Shown here one piece after another: positions 1 to 5,185 of a DNA stretch of 5,993 bases. Origin of the DNA: Candidatus Aenigmatarchaeota archaeon (GTDB lineage: Archaea > Aenigmatarchaeota > Aenigmatarchaeia > PWEA01 > JACRMZ01); assembly GCA_016219455.1 (NCBI GenBank), contig JACRMZ010000015.1:4561-10553 (forward strand), written 5' to 3'. Both the position numbers and the translations under genes were made by a program. The notes below the pieces were generated by a model, which was not told the DNA's origin, did not search any database, and worked only from the letters and a program-made list of their open reading frames with translations. Positions within the stretch are counted from its first letter, which is position 1. The number at the start of each line of letters is the position of its first letter.

Positions 1-612
1 CTCATAAAGCACTGCGACTATTGCATTGATTTTCACACAGGCACTGACGGGAGGAAGAACGTGCCGCAGACACGCGCCGATTTGCAAACGCCGGGCCTCA
101 GGGACATGTGCAAGGCATTCGGAATGTCTATAATCTATGACCATCCTGGAGAAGAAGGAACGCTGAGAAGGGAAGCAAACAAGATAGGGGTCAAAGCCAT
201 ACTATACGAAGGCGGGGAAAGCGGAAGGACTGAGAAGAAAGCGATAGAAGCAGGGTGCAACGGCGCCAAAAATGTCATGGCGTGGCTGGGGATGGCATCG
301 TGGCCGCAGAAGATACCGCCAATCAGCATGGTCATAGATGACGCCAAATGGATACGCTCGCCGACTGGGGGCATACTGGAGTTCCTCAAAGGACCAGGCG
401 AACTTGTGGAAAAGGGCGAGACGTTCGTTGAAATCGACGATATTTTCGGGACGGAAACACGGAACATAAAACTCGATTACGATGCCGTAATAATAGGGAC
501 GACTAACCGGCCGCTGGTAATCCAAGGGTACCCGATAGCGCACGTGATAGATATCTCTAACCTTGATGAGAACATCAAAGCCCTTGTCAAGACGCTGAAG
601 AAAGGCGGATAG
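1..612 (+). CDS. Succinylglutamate desuccinylase/aspartoacylase (AstE/ASPA) family protein, 5' truncated by window edge
   Basis: The frame is open from base 1, so the GTG at 61 is an internal Val codon and the true start lies left of the window. The 203 visible residues are the C-terminal two thirds of an M14-like zinc hydrolase of the AstE/ASPA family, usually about 300-350 residues. Visible residue 12 is the His of IDFHTG, which matches the third zinc ligand of the family; the HxxE ligand pair would lie upstream and is not seen. Glu70 in LYEGGESG fits the catalytic general-base Glu. Residues around 120-185 (SPTGGILEF, VEKGETFVEI, later VIQGYPIAHV) form the beta-rich, biotinyl/lipoyl-like C-terminal domain. 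The family cleaves N-acyl amino acids such as N-succinylglutamate or N-acetylaspartate; the substrate here cannot be told. The 3' end overlaps the convergent paralog D gene by 26 bases. Confidence 0.88.
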   Translation, partial: LIKHCDYCIDFHTGTDGRKNVPQTRADLQTPGLRDMCKAFGMSIIYDHPGEEGTLRREANKIGVKAILYEGGESGRTEKKAIEAGCNGAKNVMAWLGMASWPQKIPPISMVIDDAKWIRSPTGGILEFLKGPGELVEKGETFVEIDDIFGTETRNIKLDYDAVIIGTTNRPLVIQGYPIAHVIDISNLDENIKALVKTLKKGG

Positions 613-1366
613 ATGATATTTTTGCTAGTAGTGGCCCTTTGTCTGCGGCTCCGTGCCAAAACGGCCTTGGGGAATTGCATCCGGCATCGTTGAATATTTT
701 CTCTATTTCCCCGTTCCCATACCCGTTTGTTTTGAGAAAGTAGATGACGGCAGGTGAAAAAAGATATTTGTTTTTCCATTCAACGGTGTTTTCGTCATCA
801 ATATAATTCGAGAGCGTCGCCTCGGCAGACACATAGTTCTCGAGCAACTGGCTGACGCTTTCTGAAGGAATGGAAAGCGCTTCTATCGCAGCGTATTCGG
901 CATCTCCCTCAATGAAAAGTGACGAATAAACAGCTTTCTGTTTGGAGTGCCGCAGCTCGTGGAATACGACGCCCCTTCCGCTTCCTGTTGCAATCTTGCA
1001 AAGATACGGAACGCTAACCTCGATAACATCGTCATCATCAAAATATGCGGCTTCGCAGACTTTTTCTCCAGATATCCTCATCTTTCCACCGAAATGAGCA
1101 TTGACTTTATCTTTCAATATTTCAATGTCATTTTCCCTCTTCTTTCCGAAAACCCTGTCAGCAATTTTCCCGAAAACATTCTTCTTGTTGGCGTTAAAAT
1201 GCCCCAGAAGTTCCCATTTCAAATCCTGTGAAAATTCATAAAGACCTAAAGTGTCCACGCCTGCTTTCTCAAGCTTCTCCTCCAAATTACAACTTACTGA
1301 AACAAGATGGCGAATATACTCTTCTACCAATTCCTTCTCAAGCTTTGAGTAATCCTTAGGCTGCAT
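587..1366 (-). CDS. Zincin-like paralog D (HELRH...EGDAE), last cistron of the four-gene array
   Basis: A 259-residue protein of a family I do not recognise by name, homologous to the three genes upstream of it. HELRH lies at residues 136-140 and EGDAE at 153-157, giving HExxH-x12-E, a shortened gluzincin-type zinc site with Glu153 the likely third ligand. The N-terminal 70 residues are helical and charged. Residues about 92-98 (HFGGKMR) match the FGGK block of paralog A. The C-terminal block (FSPAVIYFLKTNG, then IEKIFNDA) is shared by all four. No signal peptide or membrane segment is visible. The ATG at 1366 is preferred over the adjacent TTG at 1369 because GGAGGG lies 5 bases before the ATG but only 2 before the TTG. 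The gene overlaps paralog C by 11 bases. The tail after residue about 230 diverges, lacks LEGL and runs 8 codons plus stop into the opposing AstE-like gene. Metal-dependent hydrolysis is inferred only. Confidence 0.85.
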   Translation of the reverse strand: MQPKDYSKLEKELVEEYIRHLVSVSCNLEEKLEKAGVDTLGLYEFSQDLKWELLGHFNANKKNVFGKIADRVFGKKRENDIEILKDKVNAHFGGKMRISGEKVCEAAYFDDDDVIEVSVPYLCKIATGSGRGVVFHELRHSKQKAVYSSLFIEGDAEYAAIEALSIPSESVSQLLENYVSAEATLSNYIDDENTVEWKNKYLFSPAVIYFLKTNGYGNGEIEKIFNDAGCNSPRPFWHGAADKGPLLAKISSIRLSSAS

Positions 1367-2111
1367 CAATGCCCTCCAGAAGGCCGTCCCTCAGGGATTC
1401 AAGGTAACCCTTTCCCTTTTGGGCATTCCTTGCCGCCTCTGCAAAACGGCCCCGCATCTCGCTGTAAGACGCCCCGTTTTTCTTCATTGCTGAAACGACT
1501 GCCGGCGCGAGCACATAGAGGACATAGTCCCTTGATATTGGCGCGCAGCCACTGCAACCCAACTTTGTATCCTTAAGTGAGTTGTTCCTGTTCAGGGTCT
1601 GGTTTAGGCAGGCGTATTTTATAGCGGCGTCCTTCACGCCATCAGTGCCAAAAAGCCTTTCAACTGCGAATGATTCAGCCTCGCCTTCTGCAAACACGAT
1701 GTCACGGGACTCTAACCCACCCAGCTCCTTTTTCTGCTGACGGTGCCTTTTCTCGTGAACCTCGAACTTGCGGCCCAGCCCCATGGCTATCTGGCAAAAG
1801 GCAGCCGAACTCATCCTGTACGTATCATCGGCCCTGTAGGAAACGTCTTTTTGCTTCGAATTGAAGATGGTCAGGCGATTGTCGAAAATGCCTTCAACAT
1901 TTTTCACTACATCTGAATAATCGCCGTTGGGAATGAAATCCCCGTTACCCAACCGTTCCACAATCTCGTTTTCCTGTATTTCAAAAAATTTCATAAGCTC
2001 TTTGGGATCGTAGCCTGAAGATGCCAAAGCTCTTTCCGCATCGTCCCTGGCATTTTCCAACGCTACGTGATAACGGGAAACAAGCTCTTTTTCAAGTTTT
2101 AGATAATCCAT
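1356..2111 (-). CDS. Zincin-like paralog C (HEKRH...EGEAE), third cistron of the array
   Basis: A 251-residue paralog. Residues 119-123 are HEKRH and 142-146 EGEAE, spaced HExxH-x18-E, the same spacing as M1 aminopeptidases and close to thermolysin. Glu142 is the likely third zinc ligand and Glu146 sits where thermolysin has its second-shell Asp. The N-terminus (LKLEKELV, then SGYDPKEL near 31-38) aligns with paralogs D and A. An insertion near residue 186 carries CSGC, a CxxC pair. The C-terminal block reads LAPAVVSAMKKNG, then a charged linker and LLEGIDAA. The start is taken as the ATG at 2111, which forms TGATG with the stop of paralog B. GGAGGG lies 6 bases before this ATG but only 3 before the alternative GTG at 2114. 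It is probably cytosolic, as no leader is visible. The function is unknown beyond a likely metal site. Confidence 0.87.
   Translation of the reverse strand: MDYLKLEKELVSRYHVALENARDDAERALASSGYDPKELMKFFEIQENEIVERLGNGDFIPNGDYSDVVKNVEGIFDNRLTIFNSKQKDVSYRADDTYRMSSAAFCQIAMGLGRKFEVHEKRHRQQKKELGGLESRDIVFAEGEAESFAVERLFGTDGVKDAAIKYACLNQTLNRNNSLKDTKLGCSGCAPISRDYVLYVLAPAVVSAMKKNGASYSEMRGRFAEAARNAQKGKGYLESLRDGLLEGIDAA
1372..1377 (-). promoter_or_regulatory. Shine-Dalgarno of paralog D inside the end of paralog C; decides the start
   Basis: GGAGGG on the minus strand, 5 bases before ATG 1366 and only 2 before TTG 1369. It lies in the CTG-GAG-GGC codons for LLEGI of paralog C, the same placement as the other two junctions. 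Confidence 0.75.
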
Positions 2112-2848
2112 CACAAGCCCTCCAGAAGCGCTTGCCTAGTGTTAGATGCGGACTTTTTGGAAGCTTCGTCAAAATGCGACTTTATGTCCTCGTCGCTGTG
2201 GCCCTTATTTTTCATGTGAAATATGATGGCGGGGGAAAGAAGGTTGTCTACATATTCTTCGTCCTCGGGCTTGCATGCCAGGCAGTCTGCCAGCTCCAAA
2301 GTAAGCGCTATGTAGTTTCTTGCAAGTTCCTTGGGCCCTTTGGCGGGCTTTGAAAGGTTCTCCACAGCATAAAATTCGGCATCTCCCTCAAGGAAAGCCG
2401 AAAGTCCCAAAGCAGCATTTCCGTATTTCTCCTTTTGCTCCCTGTGCCTTGATTCATGGAACTTGAAGTCTGCGCCGCCTCCTGCGATGAACTGATAAAG
2501 CATTGAAGGTGTCAACACATATCTTCCAAGTTCCCAATGGTATCCGGCCTTGAGCCCGTCATCAAAAAGGAGGACTATTTCCCCTCCCAGTCCTTCCTTG
2601 ACTTTTTCCCGTAGGATAATCTGTTCCTCGAGCGCTTTTTCTCTGCTCCCTAGCTTCTTCTCCCTGTCCTCCATTATCTTATCGAGATTGCCAAAATATT
2701 CTCCTACCTCCTTTTCCATATATGAAAACAGCGCCCAAAGGCTTTGCGGTGTGTATCCCAGACCCCTAATCCCTTTCTCTGACTTATTTCTTGCGTCCAG
2801 TATGGAATCGATGTAACTGCTTACAACGCGGCCTTCAAACGAATTCAT
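2111..2848 (-). CDS. Zincin-like paralog B (HESRH...EGDAE), second cistron of the array
   Basis: A 245-residue paralog starting at ATG 2848, which overlaps the stop of paralog A as ATGA. HESRH at residues 131-135 and EGDAE at 154-158 are spaced HExxH-x18-E. The flanks YVLTPSMLYQF before the motif and FYAVENL after it align with the other three proteins. Residues about 55-87 are rich in Glu, Lys and Arg with spaced Leu (DREKKLGSREKALEEQI) and probably form a coiled coil, longer here than in its relatives. A CxxC (CLAC, 189-192) lies where paralog C has CSGC. The C-terminal block is LLSPAIIFHMKNKG, IKSHFDEA, then QALLEGL as the last residues. GGAGGG lies 6 bases before the start. No signal peptide or membrane segment is seen. 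A metal-dependent hydrolase or peptidase is the best guess; the substrate is unknown. Confidence 0.87.
   Translation of the reverse strand: MNSFEGRVVSSYIDSILDARNKSEKGIRGLGYTPQSLWALFSYMEKEVGEYFGNLDKIMEDREKKLGSREKALEEQIILREKVKEGLGGEIVLLFDDGLKAGYHWELGRYVLTPSMLYQFIAGGGADFKFHESRHREQKEKYGNAALGLSAFLEGDAEFYAVENLSKPAKGPKELARNYIALTLELADCLACKPEDEEYVDNLLSPAIIFHMKNKGHSDEDIKSHFDEASKKSASNTRQALLEGL
2118..2123 (-). promoter_or_regulatory. Shine-Dalgarno of paralog C inside the end of paralog B; decides the start
   Basis: GGAGGG on the minus strand, 6 bases before ATG 2111 and only 3 before GTG 2114, so it favours the ATG. It overlaps the codons for the terminal LLEGL of paralog B (CTG-GAG-GGC). Confidence 0.75.
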
Positions 2849-3624
2849 ACCAATCCCTCCAGCAGTGCTTCTTTCACCCCAACAAAAGCCATTCTTTCCG
2901 AGGCATTATTGAAATATTCCAATATTTCCCCCGTGCTTTTTCCGTTGCTCTTTAGATGGAACACTATAGACGGCGAAATAACGTATGCCAAGTATCCTGC
3001 AGCCACAGACTGCGTCCCCAGCGTATTCTTTTCAAAAATCTTCTTCTCCACCTGCGATGCCAACCCTGCCATTCCAATATAGTTTTGTATGAGCTCTTTG
3101 TCACCAACAGGGATTTTTGAAAGCCTGTCATATGCACTGATATTAGCGTCGCCTTCGCCGAAAAGCTTCTCGTAGCGCTTGCGATACTCAAGAGTCATTT
3201 CCCTGTGCCTTCCCTCGTGCGCGACATATATGCTGCCATGTCCCACAGAGCACTCTGCAAACGCTTCCGGAGTCAGACCAAATAAATCGTTGTTTGGCTC
3301 ATAGAACGCGGCAACATCGAAGCCTTCTGGCTTTGAAGACAAAAGATACGCCTTCCCGCCGAACATCCTGTCTACTCTTCTGAAAATTTGCCTGAAATCT
3401 TCCATGGGGTCTTCATCAGGAGTTTTCATCATCCGCTTCTCCGCTATTTCTTTTCCCATCTGGATATGCCTGTCAACTTCGATTGCCATGTCAAGCGAGA
3501 GTTTTGCAACCTCGTCAGGCTCATAGCCGCGTTTGAGAAGCTCGTCTCTCACCTTCTCTTTTTCAACATAGAGACGAAGCATATACCTTCCAACTATTCC
3601 ATCCTCCGCAATGTCGTTAACCAT
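2845..3624 (-). CDS. Zincin-like paralog A (HEGRH...EGDAN), first cistron of the array
   Basis: A 259-residue paralog if started at ATG 3624; a TTG at 3657 would add 11 residues. The ATG is preferred because GGTGGG lies just before it, a TATA-like box is placed for a transcript start near 3636, and the distance from Met to the conserved GYEPDE (33 residues) then matches the other paralogs. HEGRH is at 136-140 and EGDAN at 157-161, spaced HExxH-x16-E. The presumed third ligand Glu157 is kept, but the second acidic residue found in the other three is Asn161. MFGGKAYLL (about 87-95) and GLTPEAFAECSVGHG lead into the motif. The C-terminus has VISPSIVFHLKSNG, ILEYFNNA and KEALLEGLV. It leads the operon and overlaps paralog B by 4 bases. 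The Asn change may alter or weaken activity; this is inference. Confidence 0.85.
   Translation of the reverse strand: MVNDIAEDGIVGRYMLRLYVEKEKVRDELLKRGYEPDEVAKLSLDMAIEVDRHIQMGKEIAEKRMMKTPDEDPMEDFRQIFRRVDRMFGGKAYLLSSKPEGFDVAAFYEPNNDLFGLTPEAFAECSVGHGSIYVAHEGRHREMTLEYRKRYEKLFGEGDANISAYDRLSKIPVGDKELIQNYIGMAGLASQVEKKIFEKNTLGTQSVAAGYLAYVISPSIVFHLKSNGKSTGEILEYFNNASERMAFVGVKEALLEGLV
2855..2860 (-). promoter_or_regulatory. Shine-Dalgarno of paralog B inside the end of paralog A
   Basis: GGAGGG on the minus strand, 6 bases before ATG 2848. It falls in the CTG-GAG-GGA codons that encode the Leu-Glu-Gly of paralog A's C-terminal KEALLEGLV. It matches the usual anti-Shine-Dalgarno core of 16S rRNA and, with the ATGA overlap, points to translational coupling. 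Confidence 0.75.
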
Positions 3625-3657
3625 ATCCCACCGTATACTATCACTATTAAGTAACAA

Positions 3658-3666
3658 CTATTTATG
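3658..3666 (-). promoter_or_regulatory. Candidate archaeal TATA box for the paralog operon
   Basis: The minus strand reads CATAAATAG, close to the archaeal TATA consensus. It is centred near 3662, which predicts a transcript start near 3636 and a leader of about 12 bases before ATG 3624. That leader contains GGTGGG. Such a transcript would start downstream of the alternative TTG at 3657, which argues against that start. Read by eye only; other AT-rich boxes nearby (for example around 3645) are possible. Confidence 0.4.
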
Positions 3667-3691
3667 TCTTCCTTACAAAAAATAACACTAT

Positions 3692-3703
3692 GTTAATAAA
3701 ATT
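3692..3703 (+). promoter_or_regulatory. Candidate TATA box for the flavin-reductase-like gene
   Basis: GTTAATAAAATT is centred about 36 bases before ATG 3734, so a transcript start near 3723 and a leader of about 10 bases are predicted. No Shine-Dalgarno is visible before the ATG, which fits a short-leader or leaderless mRNA. The site shares the AT-rich divergent intergenic region with the paralog operon promoter. Confidence 0.4.
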
Positions 3704-3733
3704 GCTTATTACTTTTGGGCGAAATTCATTGGT

Positions 3734-4297
3734 ATGAATCTTTCTTTTGAGGACCCGAGGACAAAAAAATTCGCGACCAATGTCGGTTTAGTGACAAGCA
3801 ACGGCCCGCACGGCCACAATATAATGGCATGCGAGTGGACTCATCACGTTTCTTACTCCCCATCGCTGATTTCCGTTTGCATCAACCCAAAACACGCCAC
3901 GCATGATAACATAATGGCTTCAAAGGAATTTGGAATGTCTCTGTGCTCTGATAACCAGAACATTCTTTCAAGCATTGCAGGCGGCTCGAGTGGAAGGTCA
4001 ATAAACAAGATTGAGGGACTGAGGGAGCTTGGCTATGCATTTGAAAGGGCCAGCAAGATAAACACAATGATGCCTGCCGGCGCATGCATGAGCGCTGAAT
4101 GCACTCTTCTTAAGACTGTTGCTCTTGGGGACCACACGATGTTTGTCGGAGAAGTTGTTGAAATCCAATCTAATGACAATCTCCCTCTCCTTTATTTTAA
4201 CGGTGGATACTGGAAAATCGGGGAAATTGTGAATAAGCCCGGCCAGGAGGAGCGCGATAAAATGAAATCCATCATCCAAAAGCACGCTAAACATTAG
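3734..4297 (+). CDS. Flavin reductase-like, FMN-binding split-barrel domain protein
   Basis: A 187-residue single-domain protein. The N-terminal half has the family pattern: VGLVTSNGPHGHNIMACEW (about 17-35), then HVSYSPSLISVCINP (38-52) with the SPS turn, then a His and DNI followed by KEFGMSLCSDN (64-74). Later, LGDHTMFVGEVVEI (131-144) and PLLYFNGGYWKIG (151-163) match the conserved GDH..F.GEV and PL.Y..G.Y strands. These proteins bind FMN and act as NAD(P)H:flavin oxidoreductases or related flavoproteins. The reductant and partner cannot be told here; a simple FMN-binding protein is also possible. ATG 3734 is the only good start. It is divergent from the paralog operon, with its own TATA-like box, and its last 11 bases overlap the 3' end of lipA on the other strand. 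Confidence 0.85.
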   Translation: MNLSFEDPRTKKFATNVGLVTSNGPHGHNIMACEWTHHVSYSPSLISVCINPKHATHDNIMASKEFGMSLCSDNQNILSSIAGGSSGRSINKIEGLRELGYAFERASKINTMMPAGACMSAECTLLKTVALGDHTMFVGEVVEIQSNDNLPLLYFNGGYWKIGEIVNKPGQEERDKMKSIIQKHAKH

Positions 4298-5156
4298 CCT
4301 TTGATTTTACCAATGACTCGATGAAGAACTCACCTGCCTTGTAGGAGCTCCTTACCATTGGCCCCGAGGCGACATAAAGGAACCCTTTCCTTTCGCCGAT
4401 TTCTTTGTATTCACTGAATTTCTCGAACGTAATGTGCTCTTCTACGCCAAGGTTCCTTCTGGTCGGGCGGAGGTACTGCCCTATCGTGAGGAAGTCCACG
4501 CTTGCTTTACGCAAATCGTCCATCGCCTTTTCTATCTCATCGTCAGTTTCCCCTAACCCAACCATTATCGACGATTTTGTGTACGCGCGCGGGGACATTT
4601 CCTTTATCCTCTTGAGAACAAACAACGATTGGCGGTAACCAGCGCGCGCATCGCGGACTTTTCCTGTCAATCTCTCAACAGTCTCGATATTGTGCGAGAT
4701 GACATCGGCTCCAGAATCAGCCATGATTTTTAGCGAACCTTCATTTGCGCTAAAATCCGGAATCAGCGCCTCGACAAGCAATCCGGGATTCTCGCGTTTG
4801 GCCATCCGTATGGTTTCCATGAAATGCGAAGCGCCGCCGTCAGGAACGTCATCCCTGCAAACAGATGTCAAAACAACGTACTTGAGACCCCATTCCTTCA
4901 ATACGGAGGCCACCTTTATGGGCTCTTGCAAATCCAAAGACAACGGTTTGCCAGAGCCAACAGAACAGAACCTGCAGCCGCGTGTGCAAATGCCGCCCAT
5001 CAGCATTATCGTTGCCGTGCCAGAACTCCAGCACTCGTCTATGTTGGGGCAATGCGCCTCCTCGCAAACCGTGGCTAATCCATTTGACCGAAGCGCCCTT
5101 TTTATCGAAACGTAGCTTTCCCCACCGGGGGGCTTTATGCGAACCAAAGATGGCAT
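4287..5156 (-). CDS. lipA: Lipoyl synthase (radical SAM)
   Basis: A 289-residue protein, full length for the family and slightly shorter than most bacterial forms (about 320). It inserts two sulfurs at C6 and C8 of octanoyl groups on lipoyl-domain proteins. The auxiliary cluster motif is C31-x4-C36-x5-C42 (CEEAHCPNIDEC). The radical SAM cluster is C57-x3-C61-x2-C64 (CTRGCRFC). The C-terminal RSSY (269-272) supplies the Ser ligand of the auxiliary cluster. Other family blocks are VLTSVCRDDVPDGGA, SHNIETVERLT and SIMVGLGETDDE. All key residues are present. No lipB, lplA or lipoylated dehydrogenase gene lies in the window. The start at ATG 5156 has no Shine-Dalgarno; a TATA-like ATTAAAT sits about 29 bases upstream, so a leaderless transcript is possible. 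It lies 24 bases after an unknown same-strand gene and overlaps the convergent flavin-reductase gene by 11 bases. Confidence 0.96.
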   Translation of the reverse strand: MPSLVRIKPPGGESYVSIKRALRSNGLATVCEEAHCPNIDECWSSGTATIMLMGGICTRGCRFCSVGSGKPLSLDLQEPIKVASVLKEWGLKYVVLTSVCRDDVPDGGASHFMETIRMAKRENPGLLVEALIPDFSANEGSLKIMADSGADVISHNIETVERLTGKVRDARAGYRQSLFVLKRIKEMSPRAYTKSSIMVGLGETDDEIEKAMDDLRKASVDFLTIGQYLRPTRRNLGVEEHITFEKFSEYKEIGERKGFLYVASGPMVRSSYKAGEFFIESLVKSKANV

Positions 5157-5178
5157 GAAAAACTAAAACGAGTTAAGG

Positions 5179-5185
5179 ATTTAAT
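5179..5185 (-). promoter_or_regulatory. Possible TATA-like element for lipA
   Basis: ATTAAAT on the minus strand overlaps the TAA stop of the upstream gene and begins about 29 bases before the lipA ATG. This is the right distance for a leaderless archaeal transcript, and lipA lacks a Shine-Dalgarno. The match is short and could be chance; lipA may instead be read from an upstream promoter. Confidence 0.25.

Larger units (their letters stand above)
587..3624 (-). other. Operon-like array of four tandem diverged paralogs
   Basis: Four consecutive same-strand genes encode proteins sharing, in order: a charged helical N-terminus with a GY-[DET]-P type turn; an FGGK-like strand block (degenerate in B and C); a strand leading into HExRH; EG[DE]A[EN] 12-18 residues later followed by a helix with VE/IE/YD; an NY-containing helix (not clear in C); and [SA]P[AS][IV][IV]...K.NG with an [FN][DN]EA-like helix. 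Overall similarity between copies looks low outside these blocks, so the duplications are old or fast-evolving. Overlaps are 4 (A/B), 1 (B/C) and 11 (C/D) bases. I see no promoter-sized gap inside, which suggests one transcript from the region upstream of 3624. Confidence 0.82.

Noticed and set aside
617..623. Short T-run after the AstE-like stop codon as a terminator
   Set aside because: Only five T in a row and inside the coding region of paralog D on the other strand; too weak to call.
477..779. Minus-strand frame across the end of the AstE-like gene, considered as a frameshifted original tail of paralog D
   Set aside because: Neither alternative frame restores the LLEGL-type ending after the NDA helix, so I see no support for a simple frameshift.
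947..1231. Open frame on the + strand opposite paralog D
   Set aside because: Antisense to a coding region supported by paralogy; no motif, no ribosome site.
2021..2353. Open frame on the + strand opposite the paralog B/C junction
   Set aside because: It lies wholly antisense to two well-supported paralogous genes and has no recognisable family pattern or start signal; it is a shadow of their codon structure.
587..3624. DNA-level direct repeats or CRISPR-like array
   Set aside because: Similarity between units is at protein level only; the sole short nucleotide repeat is the CTGGAGGG junction motif.
3625..3657. TTG start at 3657 for paralog A adding 11 residues
   Set aside because: The extra residues do not align with the other paralogs, there is no well-placed Shine-Dalgarno, and the likely transcript start is downstream; ATG 3624 fits better.
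4690..5115. Long + strand frame opposite lipA
   Set aside because: lipA is certain from its cysteine motifs; the opposite frame is a shadow.
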